Shown here: positions 11,457 through 22,846 of the stretch, piece after piece | Layout: each line of letters starts with the position of its first letter | How positions within the stretch are numbered: position 1 is the first letter of the stretch | DNA from: Isoetes taiwanensis | Lineage: Eukaryota > Streptophyta > Lycopodiopsida > Isoetales > Isoetaceae | Assembly (NCBI GenBank): GCA_021234155.1 | Contig: JAJEKV010000010.1 | Span: 10,650,511-10,714,510, forward strand | Direction: 5' to 3' | DNA length: 64,000 nucleotides | Translations under genes and position numbers: made by a program | The notes under the pieces: model-generated | Database searches by the model: none | What the model was told of the DNA's origin: nothing | Seen by the model: the letters and a program-made list of their open reading frames with translations, nothing else

Positions 11457-12474
11457 TCATCCGTGTGGATGCGTGAAAGATAATCCGGACGACATGAGAT
11501 TTGCGGCCTTATGAGCGATTTCAAAAGGAGCAAATTCTTGGAGAAGAAGGACCCAACGAGCAATGCGGCCCGTGGGCGTGGACTTGTTGATCAAATAGAG
11601 GAGTGCTTGGTGGTCCACAAAGAACTTGATTTGATGCCCAAAAGGTAATGACGGAAGCGTTGGACCTGAGAAAATGAGACCCAAAGCTTCACGCCCGTAA
11701 GGCGTAATAGTTGCGCTCAGCGAATTGAGTTTTAAACCGGGCGTAGCGATTTGGTTTGTCGATGTGCGATCATATGCTTGAGAAAGAACAGCTCCAATAG
11801 CAAACGCCGAGACATCGACATGAGCGTGAAAGGGCTTGTCCCATTGAGGAGGAACAAGAACCGGTGCCCGAGTAAGCAAAAGCTTCACCGTTGGAAAGGC
11901 GAGATCCGCTGGGAATTCAAGCCCGTAGATTCGTCACCCGTGAGTTTATGAATGGGATCCGCAATGGTCGCTAGTCCCGGTATGAAGGTGGAGTAATAAT
12001 TGACCTTACCGGAAAGAGCGTGTCTCCTTGATATTGGCTGGTGCTTGAGCCTTGAGCACACAAACCCGATTTTGGCGGGGATCTGGTGGTGATACCGCTG
12101 GCGACAACATGGCCCAAACGAACACCGGAGGTGACGCAAAAGGTGCATTTCTCGTGGATTGAGACTAATGCGGACTCATCACATTTCGGAAGACGAGTTC
12201 CAATTTATCCAAATGGTCAGCCATGGAACCGTAGGCGGAGAAGTCATCGTGAAAAATTTGCAAGAAGGGATTTTCCTTCATGAAATCATGAAAACCGAGA
12301 GCATGATGCGTTGAAAACGTTGATGGAGAGTTTGATAGTCCAAAAGGAACCACCTTGTAGGCAAAAGTGCCCCACGGGTGGTGAAGGTAGTCTTGAGTTG
12401 ATCGATTCTTTGATTGAGATCCGATTGTAGCCAGAAAAACCATCCATGAAGGAGTACATCTCATGTCCAGCCAC
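11457..12474 (-). pseudogene. Gypsy reverse transcriptase and RNase H (decayed)
   Basis: Between 12474 and 11890 RT motifs appear in alternating frames: YSFMDGFSGYNRI, FGLSNSPSTF and FHDDFSAYG (the DD pair retained, the preceding aromatic changed to His). RNase H follows at 11888-11457 with FHAHVDVSAFAIGAVLSQ and FFVDHQALLYLIN. Frameshifts separate the pieces, and the RT N-terminus (12500-12720) is poorly readable, so it is not functional. Confidence 0.82.
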
Positions 12475-12724
12475 CTCTTCCGAACACAGTGCGTGAAGGG
12501 AAGTGGAAAATGATCACGCCCGTGGCCTGATTGAGTTCAGATAGTCCACACGCACGCGGATCTTACCATTGTGTTTAAGGGCAATGACGATGGGGCTCAC
12601 CCATTCGTAATGTTTGACCTCATAGATCAAACCCCGCAGCAAGGAGTTTGTCAATTTCGCCTTTGACGCGATCCGCGGTAATTAGGGTTGAGCACATCAG
12701 ATCGTTGCTACCGCGTGTCGTGCA

Positions 12725-13224
12725 TCAGATTTGGTAGGAATGGTGAGTTCCCCAAGCTTTTGTTGATTCCCGAAGATCTTTGTAACTCGGTGAAAATGTG
12801 TTTGAATTTTTGAACGGCTTGACGGCCCCTCTATTACGATAAGAAGCCGGAAGATTTGCAAAGCAATGCGACAAGTTGATTGTTGCCGACGTCCACAATT
12901 TCGACTTACGGAGTCCGAATATGGGGTATGACTTCAGTATCCCGGACAATGTGTGCGGGGAGGTTGGAGCATCACCGGATCGTGGCACTTTTATGTGGTG
13001 AAAAGAGGGGTTGCTCAGTTTCATCCAGCAGAGGTTGCTTCATGACAGCGTGTACATCAACAGGAGTTGCAGGAGGTTCAGCATCTGAAAAGTGATCAAC
13101 GCGTTGGATTCGATTGCAAGGAGCGAGGTAGGGGTCAAGCAAAGCAGCCCACCGGTCCCGATCAAGAGTCATTTCTCCCCAAAGGATCAGCATATTCGGG
13201 TAGGATGACGAGAGGCGCATTCGC
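12725..13224 (-). other. Spacer between protease and RT
   Basis: Two short open stretches (13220-12972 and 13024-12725) without recognisable domains join the protease to the RT region. Probably degraded linker of the polyprotein. Confidence 0.4.
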
Positions 13225-13292
13225 AGTGGAGCTGAACTTGATAAATATTCGAGCTTCTTCGAATGCGTATGCGAGAGAGAGGTTCCGCATTG

Positions 13293-14090
13293 TCAGCAAG
13301 AAATGATCCTGCCTGTTTGCAAGTCCATGGTGGCATTGAGATGACCATCAGTGATGACTAACTGGTCCGTGGCCCAGTAATGGATACTCTTTGCCTGGCG
13401 GAGAAAAGGTCTGCCGACCAGCATTTCATAGTCACCTGGATCTTCGCCAGCTTTCCAAACTCCAAATTCCATGGGGAAGCGGAGATCACCAATGTTGATG
13501 TGAAGAATAGGTGTGACGCCTTGAGGTCGCGTGATATGGCCATTAGCCAATTTGATGTCATATGGGGCACGAAAGAGTTGTGTGATGCCCATTTGTTTGC
13601 GGAGTTTATCCGTGATGAGATTGACTGCGCTACCTCCATCTATTTGAACATGGTTGACTTGCTGATTACCCACCGTGGCATGGACCGTGGGTGTAGAGGT
13701 AGCCACAGCCCCAACTAAAACAGTTGGGAGTGGTAACTGGTCCTTGAGAGCAGGACAGAGTTTTAAAATGGTTGCCAAGCTTAAAGGAATTTTGATCTTG
13801 GCTAGCTCCTCTTGGAGTTCTAGAGGCACATGAGAAAAAGGATCTGCTGGTTCTACTGGTGCGGGAGTGCGTGGCAGGGAAGCAGCAACTTCTTTGAGTA
13901 AGTCAACCTCGGCAGCAATATTGGGATACGTCTGAGAGCGTGGAGGTTGAGATGTGGAAGGGGTATCTTGTCTTTGTTGAGCTCTAGTGGTGGCATGAAC
14001 ATTTGCCAAGGTGCGGCCTTCAGCAGCTTGCATGAGGTTCAAAATGCTTTGTCGAACTTTGGGCATGACATGTGGCATAAGCTTCTCCAA
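13293..14090 (-). CDS. Gypsy gag-pol segment with retropepsin-like protease
   Basis: A 265-residue open segment. A Pro/Thr-rich N-terminal half precedes a retroviral-type aspartic protease domain: VQIDGGSAVNLIT carries the catalytic Asp (DGG rather than the usual DSG/DTG), and a hydrophobic flap-like stretch and YEMLVGRPFLRQ follow. It would cut the polyprotein. The open frame ends at 13293 before RT, so only this portion is intact. Confidence 0.78.
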   Translation of the reverse strand: MEKLMPHVMPKVRQSILNLMQAAEGRTLANVHATTRAQQRQDTPSTSQPPRSQTYPNIAAEVDLLKEVAASLPRTPAPVEPADPFSHVPLELQEELAKIKIPLSLATILKLCPALKDQLPLPTVLVGAVATSTPTVHATVGNQQVNHVQIDGGSAVNLITDKLRKQMGITQLFRAPYDIKLANGHITRPQGVTPILHINIGDLRFPMEFGVWKAGEDPGDYEMLVGRPFLRQAKSIHYWATDQLVITDGHLNATMDLQTGRIISC

Positions 14091-14228
14091 GTCAGGTGCA
14101 AAGTGAACCTTTTTTTCGTCCTCATGAGGAATGGTGTCAACCCAGGCGGGTTAGCGTGCCATTATTCGAATAATGGTCAAGGGGCGTGATGCCTTGGTGC
14201 GGCGTGAAACTAAACCAACCCAATTTGG

Positions 14229-15996
14229 CTACCGGACCGGAGGATTAAGTGCCTGAAAAATTTCCTCTTGTGCTTGTTGATCCAGCTGAGGTTGATTTGC
14301 TGGAGCTGGTTGATAGCGTGATTGCTGAGGCGCTCTTGGTGGCTTCTTAAGAACTGGTCTCGGGCCTTGTTTGCCATTAGCAATCCAGAGTTGGTAAGCC
14401 GTGAGGCGGACCGATGTGGTCTGATTTGTGCCAGGAAGCTGTACCTGAACTTGTGGAAGTTGAGGACACGCCGTGGTGGTATGACCCCATTCTTGACAGT
14501 GATAACACTGAGCTTTAGAAGGATCAAAAGGAGGACGTTGGTTGGATCCCCGTGGTTGCTCCTGTTGCTGATAGAGTTGAGTGGGTTGCGCCTGAAGTGG
14601 TGGCTGGCGATAGTCATCGGCTATTCTTTGAGGTGTGGTTTGCACTTGATAAACCATTTTGTTGCGGAACGGTGTGGGATGAGTCGCGAGTGCACTCTTC
14701 CCGTAGCATGATTGCACATGTTGCATCGCTTGCAATGAGGCGGGCCATTGGTGGAGTTGCACTCATTTGCCAAATGGCCTTGGTATTTGCAAATATGGCA
14801 CCGATTTGACCTATACTTGTGGATTAGCGTGTTGAGGTTTGAACAAAATTGTTTGTGGAACCATGACAGTGGAATGAACGGGAGCTCTTGAAGAGCCACG
14901 CCTCGGGAGGAAACATTGATCAGTGATTGACAAGGTCGATAGCCTTGCTCCAAAGTCTTGGGGCGCAGGTATTGATCATGGAGTCGAATAAATGGAGGAA
15001 GTCCTTGGAGAAACCGGACCAAAATCGGCTCTCGTGGGGTATTCCTTGAGCTTACTTAGCGTAATGTGAAGTCGATCCGCAAAATCCCCTGCGGATCTCA
15101 GTGGGCTCTTGTTGAAGTTTATTGAGTTGCTTGAGATGAAGTTGATCATCATCCGTGGTTCCATAATGAGACGACAAGCGGTTCTCATTTCGGACCAGTC
15201 TTGTTTCCAATGGCTTTTGTTGGACATGAGCCATTGATGAGGAGAGCCACGCAGGGTGGTGGAAAAGATGTGGAATTTCAGTTGAGGTTGCGCATGACCA
15301 TTTAGGACAGCTAGAGCCTCAAATTCTTCCATGTGGGCCTGAGCACTTTGGTCTAACGGTTTGCCTTTCGTGTTGCCAAAGGTGGGATAAGTCGGTTCAG
15401 TCCGAAAAGGTAGATGTGAAAGTGCTTGGCCGGGCAGAACAAAAGATAGTGAGGATATTGAGGTTGAGTTGGATGTGGCATGGTGCCTGAAGGACCCTGA
15501 TGAAGGGGTGACTGTGGTTGAGAAACTGAAGTAGCGGGAGCATTGGTTTTGAGATCTGTAAGGTTGTAAACAGGAAGGGCAGTGGGAAACGTAGGGAAAG
15601 GATATTCCCCGGTAGGCAAAGGGAGACGATGTGGATAGCCGTGCCCACCCTCCTGGAGATGATGGTTGTGAAGGAAGAGGCGATGGCCCGAAGAATGATG
15701 GATGTAGGCATGTTCGGGGGTATGAAAGTACGGTTGAGAAGGTTGAGCCTGATAAGGCTCCCCCGATAGTGATGAGGGGACCGAGGTTGTGAGCAATGTT
15801 TGCACGCTTGGAGCGGGAACTGGACGACAGACACGCAGGGGTGGGTGGCCGGGACCGATCGAGCCCTAGATCAGAAGATGGCCTCCTACATGTCATAAGC
15901 GTATCCATACATGTCGCCGGCAGTTTCCGACGCTGATGCCTCAAGCGAGAGGCCGTCGAGAAAGGAGTTCTTCCGCGTGAAGTTACGGACGGACAT
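14229..15996 (-). pseudogene. Gypsy gag with zinc knuckles
   Basis: A Pro/Ser-rich N-terminus leads into a retrotransposon gag core (PTFGNTKGKPLDQ, WLMSNKSHWKQDW, AGDFADRLH, about 15390-15050). Next come a first knuckle CHICKYQGHLANEC (CX2CX4HX4C, about 14800), a Cys/His cluster, and a second knuckle CYHCQEWGHTTTAC (about 14500), then Gln/Pro-rich sequence. Frameshifts near 15000, 14700 and in the N-terminus break it. Gag would form the particle and bind element RNA. Confidence 0.8.
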
Positions 15997-16038
15997 GGCG
16001 GCAGAAAAAGTAGGATGGAATCGGACCCGTGGCGGCGG

Positions 16039-16619
16039 TGTTTGGGGTCCGGGTTTGGGAACTCCCCGAAGACAGACCCTGTGAGGACCCGTGGATCTAA
16101 CAGAGAGTCCGGGGACTATGTCACGCGGGATTTGCAAGAAGAGAAGAAGAAGAAGAAAACAGAACAAATGAGAGAAAGATGATAAGCTTCCTTGATATCA
16201 ATGATGAACATACATGAGCTCTCGCAATAGAGAGAAAACTGAAAGGAGACAAGACTCAAAACTCATCTAAAAACTCATGTGCTAGCTCTACTCATATATA
16301 TAGTACAATGGCCTTGGGCCCAATATAGACCACTGGTGATCACCGGTGCCGACTCTGGAAGGAGGCCTGATTTGCAGGAATGTTGGCGGTGCCTCTTGAA
16401 GTGCCTAGAATCTCGCTGACGCTGACGCGGGCGGTGACGGGCCGTCACTTGTCTGAGCGGCGCCTCTTGTTGACGGCCAAAGGCTTTGACTGCGTGGTCT
16501 GCTGCTTGGTCTTCTGCGGAGCCTTTGATGGCTGACCCGTGGCTGACTGAGGATCCTTGAGCTTGACCTGGTCTGTCGTATGCATGAATAGTCCTGTACC
16601 AGGAGGCACAGGACTAACA
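16039..16619 (-). repeat. 5' LTR of gypsy element
   Basis: 581 bp, TG…CA bounded in element orientation, directly followed by the TAGAC duplication at 16620-16624. Confidence 0.92.
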
Positions 16620-16624
16620 TAGAC

Positions 16625-16877
16625 TACTCAATTGTACATAACTCAAAGACACATTCAAGGGCGTAAAACCATCATTCAATTAAATTGGGTTTATGTCTTA
16701 ATTTTGGGACAAATTTCATATTGCATGTTTTTAGTAGCATATTCAAATTCACACATTTCACCTCAAAATTATGAAAACGTAATATCATGTTATTTACAAA
16801 ATAGTCAATATTTCACAATATAGCACCATATCATAAAAACGTGATAACAAAAATTTACATAGTTATTCAACTTTCTT
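16625..16877. other. AT-rich flank
   Basis: Sequence continuing the pre-insertion locus on the far side of the gypsy element. No gene seen. Confidence 0.4.
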
Positions 16878-19800
16878 CAAGCACCCCCAATGATATCATA
16901 GCCTTCTTCCTGACATCCTGAGGTATTGTAATTCTCGCATTTCTAGCTGGAATAGTGTTTGGAGTCCATGAGTACAAAACACTTTCATAGTCTAGCCAAA
17001 GATCGGGATCACTCGGTTTCTCCTCCATTTCTTTGTCCAACAATCGAAAGTACCTTTCTTTATCCCGACACGTTGGTCAACCGATGATGCCTGGACACCA
17101 CCATTCCACCCGCACATGGTTGAAGTTAATATTACCTTCTTCTTTGCAAATATCGAGATAGTGAACCCCAACCACACTGGATATGTATCTAAATCTGCTG
17201 GCTTTACTACCACAAATTGGTGGCATTCCAAGTCAGTGGAAGGTTCATAAGCATCCATGCCTAGAAACTTTGGCCTATTGTTCTTAGGACCAACATAGTG
17301 TTTGTCAGAAGGAGGAGGAGCATATTGCTTGCGAATGCTACTTACAAAGTGTCATCAAAATCCTCGGCAAAGACCTGCTAAGGTCTTCCACCTAGTTTTA
17401 GGCAACCACCCTTCTTTCAATTCATCCGAGGATGTGTCTATCTCCCCAACAAAGGTTAATCACCTTCTTCCAAAAAGCCACCAAGGCACGGTTGGTGTCA
17501 TCCGGATTGGTTTTGCCAATGCTTTATATAGTCTTGGATTCCTTCCTTAGTCAATCCCAATTGCTTCACTTCTTCATGGGTTTTAAAGCTTTTGGTTGAC
17601 CTAGAGGTATCATAGGCTTGCCATTCTCATCTCTCGCCATATTTCCTCCCTCCTCTCCACTCATCCTCACGAAGGTCTCATCTTCCATTGGAAGATTGGA
17701 ATCCCATCTCTCACCCAAAAAGTGAACTGCAGAGGCCTGAATGACCTTCAAGATCCAATGTATAACCATCCACAAAGCTCTTCCAATCGGGCACTTCTTC
17801 TATGAGAGAAGCTATAGGGTTTGGAGTAGTGCATTCATGCAAGATTTCCATTAGCCTAGGAAAGTTGGTCACCGTTTGTTTGCTTCAAGATACAACTATA
17901 TTTGCCAAATAATGCATCCACATCCTCATGGGTATGCCCGGGCATAAGAAACCCTAAATTAACTCTTTCAAATATCCCCACAAATAAGTAGGATAGGAAA
18001 GAAAACATCCACTGTTCTTATTTTGGCCCGGACAATTATCAAGTTGCAAGAGAAACCTTTTGGGTAGATCTTGAGGTTTAGCACGTGAAGTTGAAGCTCC
18101 AACATGTTCATTAGACCCATGCTTCCTAAACCTTGCCTTGCTGAACTTTTCAATATTGTTAGGGTTTCCATCTAACAATGCTCTATGTAGTGCCCGGCTA
18201 GTTTGTAAGGTCCCAGGAAGTGACCATTGTATCCATTTTCATAGTTTCTCAAACACCTCATGATACTCCCAATATGAAAATCTGGACCATCACTCCACAA
18301 CTCCAAACTAAAATGGCCATAGTAGGTTTGATTCTTCATGCAAGATTGCCCCATCATTGAGATCCAGTAAAGGGTATGATCTTCCACATGACTTTGGTAT
18401 GTACTTGAATTGTGGAAGACAAGTCTTTTGCTGGTCCATCTTGTCATGTATAATACATAAATAGTTATTGGGTTCCAATGCAGATAAAGTCCTCCACATC
18501 CAATAACATGATCTACATGATAGTTGGTCAGTCATATGGTCCTTCATATGCTCCCTTATCCTAGCCCTTTGACTAGGTTGCACAGTCTTATCAAGAGTCT
18601 CCTTCAACTTAGCACATAAATTGCACTTTGCAAAGTTGTTTGAAGTTGCTATGGTGACATGATTGAAATGCTTCTTCCATAACCTACTAAAGCTAGGTTG
18701 GGATATTGGAAGAATTCCCAATTCTCGAAGTAAGGAATTCACTTCTTCCCAGGGATAGGTTCTATACGTACAAAATTAAAATTCCTGACGTATAAAGTTA
18801 AAAAATACGTATTTTTTAATAAAATACGTATTTAACGTATAAATACCTCGTCGGTCGGAAAAAAATCTTCGGCGTCTGTTAAACCTTCGCGCGTCGTGCA
18901 GAAAATTTTTTTCGTCTGCGAAAAAAGAATCGCGGCATTGAAGGGCGAATCTGACATTCGCGTCTGCAGCGGCTAGATAAGCGTCGCCGAAAATTTTTTC
19001 GTGCGGCTATCCCGATCATTCAGCGTCTGCGAAAGATCGCGGTGTTCAAAAAAATACGGCAAAAAATACGGCCAAAAACAATTACGGCGTCGGAAGATTT
19101 TCGCGTCTGCCGAAAACAACTAAACCGCGTCACGCAAAAAAGTTCACAGCGTCTTATTTGTGGCATTGTTTCGGCGTCTGCGAAAAATTTTGGTTCACGC
19201 GTCTGACGCGTTCACGAAGGTTTCGCGAAAAAATTCAGCGTCTGTGCGGTTTAGTTGTTTTAACAGTCGCCTTGAAAATCTTCCGGCCGAATTGTTTTTG
19301 CCGTTTTTTATGCGTTTTTATCACGGCAAATTTGTGCCAGATCATACAATTCATATTATTAGGTATAAAGCGTCGGCGTATTGAACCTATCCCCGCTTCT
19401 TCCAAAATACTCTTTTTGAGTACAATGTGATGGCAACCTTTTCTCAACAACGCTCTTCCCTTTTCATCCCTTACGCTTTTGTGTGGCATAGACTCGCATT
19501 GAAATCAATATATTTTTTCAAATATCTCCCCGGCAGCCGGGGGTCCTAGGCTGCTGGTCTCAACAAACCATTATTTCCATGTAAAGCAATCCTGTTCCCC
19601 CTCACTGTTTTTTGCCAATTATGCCATGAAGAAGTTGGAATTGCATGGATACTCATGCCATGCTTTTGCACATATCCATTTGCCTAGCAAAGGGTATCTT
19701 TTTTCGTTTGGGTTTCTTTCATCTTGAAGTGCATGCTTTCAAGATTGTGTACATGTAGGTCCTCCTCTCATCAACAGTGTACTCTTGAAAAGTGGCTCTT

Positions 19801-20300
19801 GCTTCCACCAATTGTTCTATTGTGAAGAATTGCATACAATCACTCCAACAACAATCCGAGCCCCTAACCTTCACCATTGTCTCACGCTTTGGTGTCACTA
19901 ATCAACTTGGCTCTTTTGCTAGGATAATGTCCGGCAACCGATACTTCTCCCCTTTTGCCTAGGTTTAGAGTTCCAACCGCCAATGGATCAATATCAAGAC
20001 AATCATTGTCCCCAACAACCTCAAAGCTCGGAAAAATATAATCCTCCACAAATTGAACACTACTTATAGGCCATGCCATGATGCAAGGAACCTCCAATTG
20101 CTTGACACAACCAAAACATTCCTTGTCACCCAAACCTTTACCTTTCCGGTTGTCTTCCAACATCGAAATTGCAATACCAATATTGTCTTCCCCTAGCCTT
20201 TCATCATTAACAAATTGACCGAGGATCCGCTAGCACAATGACTCCTTGGCCTACTATTTCCTTGTTGCACTTGTGCATGATTCTCACCTTCTTGTTCCTC
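16878..20300 (-). pseudogene. DUF7869-like transposon protein, copy B (near full length, decayed)
   Basis: Reading from 20300 down: an N-terminal region with Cys-Cys-Trp-x2-Cys and FTIEQLVEARATFQEY (about 19830-19780), a block near 19660-19550 legible in mixed frames, MPHKSVRDEKG…SILEE (19489-19400), an insertion (18752-19393), then NSLLRELGILP…LWKKHF. After this come NLCAKLKETLDK, a core CIIHDKMDQQKT (about 18460), LQLDNCPGQNKN (about 18030), MPGHTHEDVDALFG (about 17930), and a C-terminal barrel with FVVVKPADLDTYPVWLG. The tail ends near 16878. Asp in KMDQ, Asp in LDN and the HTHxDxD box look like an RNase H-fold catalytic set, which suggests a transposase; that is inference. There are many frameshifts and stops. 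Confidence 0.72.
18752..19393. mobile_element. 642 bp TIR element (MULE-like MITE) inside copy B
   Basis: Bounded by the inverted repeat GGGATAGGTTC (17 bp with one mismatch, extending through TATACG). It is flanked by a direct duplication of 10 bp (CACTTCTTCC at 18740-18749, CGCTTCTTCC at 19394-19403, one difference). Removing element plus one duplication restores the minus reading frame of copy B across the site. The interior is unusually CpG-rich with at least seven GCGTCTG motifs often followed by CGAAAA, and it contains nested inverted segments (AACTAAACCGC near 19117 against GCGGTTTAGTT near 19246). No transposase. TSD length fits Mutator-like elements. Confidence 0.8.
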
Positions 20301-20770
20301 CATTGCACCCTACTATAGAGGACTAATTGTTTTCTTCAACATTCTTGCTAGGAGTTGGTTTTCATTGATATTGCTCTTTTCACCATCTTGAGTTGGAGGG
20401 GCACCATTGACCTAGGCAAATTGCACCCTTTTTAGTCAATGAGTAAGAAAAAATTATTACACCATAAGATAAAAAAAGTACGTACATTTATGGAATATGT
20501 AGAGGTAAATCAAATTTTTTTAAAAGCAAGAAATTCCTTGGAAATAGGTTTAATATAATAATAACAATGGGCGTAAACGAAATCATTTAAAACAAGAATT
20601 TTCATGGCAACAACAAGGAAATGACATTTATATAAATATATCCAAATTTTAATTATCGAAAATTTGGATATATGATTACGAAAAGACATATAACTAATAG
20701 ACGTGAGAATTTATTATCCATAATAATATACCCTAGATAATATAGTCAAGGGAATTTTAGATGCGCTGGC
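20301..20770. other. AT-rich spacer
   Basis: From the N-terminal edge of copy B to the promoter at 20.8 kb. AT-rich, no gene seen. Confidence 0.4.
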
Positions 20771-20878
20771 GTGTTATTTGAGGCAATTAATTATTCACGC
20801 TAAGAGCTAATTAACCCTATATAAATCCGGTTCACGCTCTCAAGACCATTCTGTCCCAATTTTGTTTTTCTGCCCGCC
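20771..20878 (+). promoter_or_regulatory. Core promoter and 5' leader (TATA at 20818-20826)
   Basis: TATATAAAT lies 53 bp upstream of the ATG at 20879. The segment TTATTCACGCTAA…CTATATAAATCC…CACGCTCTCAA is repeated with variation at 21885-21960, so the same promoter module occurs twice within 1.1 kb. Confidence 0.6.
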
Positions 20879-21343
20879 ATGAAGCGTTCCGCCTCAGCGC
20901 TTCATGAAGAACCCGAGGTCTCGTCAAAGAGACGTCGGGTTGAAGAACCCCCTCTCTTCCCCCCGCTCATCGATTTCCTTGCCCAATTCTCCTCTGATTC
21001 CGATTCAGAGGATGATGCTGATTTTGAAGAGGAGGAGTTGAGCTCCTCTGATTCCTCTGATTCTGAAGAGGAGGAAGAGGAGGAGTTGGAGGAAGAGGAG
21101 GAGATGTCCTCCCAAGAGCATGAAACCGCTGCCTTGGGGGTTGGCTCGCCTTGAGCTTCAGGGGTCTGCCGAGGAGGAGGAGGGGGAGGAAGAGGATGAG
21201 GAGGAAGGTCGAGAATTCGACCAGTTTTTAGAATGGCTGAGAGATGAGCCAGGTTTGCATGTCTGTTTTTATTTTTTTTTTCACCTTTCTTTCTTTTCTA
21301 ACACCTTTCTTTCTTCTTTGTTCCAGACGTGGAAGATCAATGA
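20879..21343 (+). CDS. Acidic serine/glutamate-rich orphan protein (two exons)
   Basis: Starts MKRSASALHE, with a basic patch SSKRRRVEE (possible nuclear signal), then long Asp/Glu/Ser runs. The first frame stops at 21154, but a one-base shift continues the acidic character through EFDQFLEWLRDEP to a good donor (CCAG|GTTTGC, 21252). A 74 bp T-rich intron ends at 21326 (TTCCAG), and the last exon adds DVEDQ and a stop at 21343. TATA spacing and splice signals suggest a real gene with a frameshift (mutation or assembly error). I do not recognise a family; histone-chaperone-like acidity alone is not evidence of function. Confidence 0.5.
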
Positions 21344-21362
21344 TGCAGATCCCGGTGCATCT

Positions 21363-21415
21363 TGTAAAGCCTTCGGGCATTTTGTAAAGCCTTCGGGCAT
21401 TTTGTAAAGCCATTC
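21363..21415. repeat. Short tandem repeat
   Basis: Two and a half copies of a ~24 bp unit containing TTTTGTAAAGCCTTCGGGCA, directly after the orphan gene's stop, in its probable 3' UTR. Confidence 0.8.
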
Positions 21416-21884
21416 TTGGCATCTGTACATATCAATTTTGAATGAAATCAAATAGTTTTCTTCACAAACTTTTTCTTCAAACAGTTTTCTTCAAACAGTT
21501 TTTCTGTACATAAAAATATTTTGAATGAAATCAAACTGTTTTCTCCAAGCATTTTGTCTCCAAAGTGTTTTCTCCAAAATTTTGTCTCTGCATTTGTGTC
21601 AACAAAGTCTCGGGAACACTATAAATCAATCACAGCAGTATAGGAAATTTTCCTATACGACCTAAAACAATTCCCCAACTCAACAAGTCATTTTTTAGCC
21701 TTGATAATTTTGCCTTTAAAATTATTTTTAATTTAGCCTATATAAAATTTCAAAATTTTTTTTTCGAATGCAATGAATGGAATAAAATGTCATGGAGAAT
21801 TTATTGCATGAAATGCAATATTCTCCATATATACCATATACATGTCATGTCTGGCGGGAAGACCGTACGCCAGGCGTGTTAATT

Positions 21885-21960
21885 CAAGCAATCAATTATT
21901 CACGCTAACTTATTTCTAATTGTGCCTATATAAATCCATTTTACGCTCTCAAAGTTCCTA
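21885..21960 (+). promoter_or_regulatory. Second copy of the TATA promoter module
   Basis: TATATAAAT at 21927-21935 inside the same context as 20771-20850. Downstream at 22014-22430 are short open stretches with possible splice signals (CTTG|GTGAGC; CATCAG|AGC) and a Lys-rich piece (SETSKLKPKARG), but no gene I can define. Confidence 0.5.
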
Positions 21961-22499
21961 CATTTTCTTCCTTCCTTCATACGATTTGCGGTTTAAACCT
22001 GGCATTGTTTGGATCCGCCGTCCCCAAATCTTGGTGAGCAGTTTATATTCATCAATGTTAGATGTTTGGTTTCGGCAATTCCTAACTTACTAAAAGACTC
22101 ATGCTTTTGTTCATCAGAGCATCGAAAGAGGACATCTGAGACTTCGAAATTAAAACCAAAAGCGAGAGGACTAAGGTCTCATGAATCGAAAAGCCTCGAA
22201 TTAAAACCACAAGCATCTATCCTCCTTCCACCCTCGGAACTCAAGGTTAGTTTTCATTTAGTTTTAAGTATCATCTCAATGGCGGGTTTAATCCAAGAAG
22301 ACAAGCTTTTGCATTTGCTTTCGGTGAGGGAAGCAGATGATGTTTTTATGAAAACCGTAATAGTTTTTTATAAACTTCATCTGCTTCTTTTTGTTTCGAG
22401 TAAATTCTTGAGTTTCTCTTCCTGAATTAATCATGCTATTGCATGCAAGTTTCTATTATGAATGTGTAGTAGAAAGCATTAGAAAAATCTGAAAGATAA

Positions 22500-22815
22500 T
22501 ATTTGAAACACGCTAAGCGTGTTTTAGGGTAATCTTAGCCTTCAACATGAATACACGCTCGGCGTGCATTCAGCAGGGAGGGAGAAAAAAAAAAACATGT
22601 ACAGATAGATAAGTAAATAGATAAAGGCCAGGCAATTATTTACACGCTGGCTACTGAATGCACGCCGAGCGTGTATAGTTTTTCCTATATAGCAGTTTAC
22701 ACGCTGAGCGTGCAAACAATTGTATCCCTACTTTCAACTTTTACGCTAAACACGCCGGGCGTGTCTCTTAGTTTCTAAGTTTATAAATAAAGAAATATAA
22801 CACGCCAGGCGTGAA
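22500..22815. repeat. Cluster of P1 palindromes CACGCYNRGCGTG
   Basis: Six copies in 310 bp: 22509-22521, 22555-22567 (last base varies), 22661-22673, 22700-22712, 22751-22763, 22801-22813. Most form 5-6 bp arms around one to three central bases. The flanks between copies are unrelated, so this is a dispersed palindrome and not a tandem repeat. More copies occur at 21866, 24778, 24816, 26236, 28405, 28448 and 28484. Confidence 0.85.
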
Positions 22816-22846
22816 TACTGATACTCCGCTCACTTCCTATTGATAG

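Larger units (their letters stand above)
6046..16624 (-). mobile_element. Complete Ty3/gypsy LTR retrotransposon with 5 bp TSD
   Basis: Two LTRs (6051-6640 and 16039-16619), both beginning TGTTTGGGG and ending GACTAACA on the plus strand, enclose gag, protease, RT-RNase H, integrase and an extra ORF, all on the minus strand in the order of Ty3/gypsy. The flanks carry an exact duplication, TAGAC, at 6046-6050 and 16620-16624, proving a single unrearranged insertion. No chromodomain was recognised. The RT motif (…HDDFSAYG) recalls the DDFSVYG motif of Athila-like elements, but the LTRs are short for that group. Frameshifts and stops in most domains and many LTR-LTR differences and indels indicate an old copy. 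I found no convincing primer-binding site next to the 5' LTR. Confidence 0.93.

Noticed and set aside
16000-16039. Primer-binding site next to the gypsy 5' LTR
   Set aside because: The sequence after the LTR does not begin with TGG and does not resemble the 3' end of a common plant tRNA.
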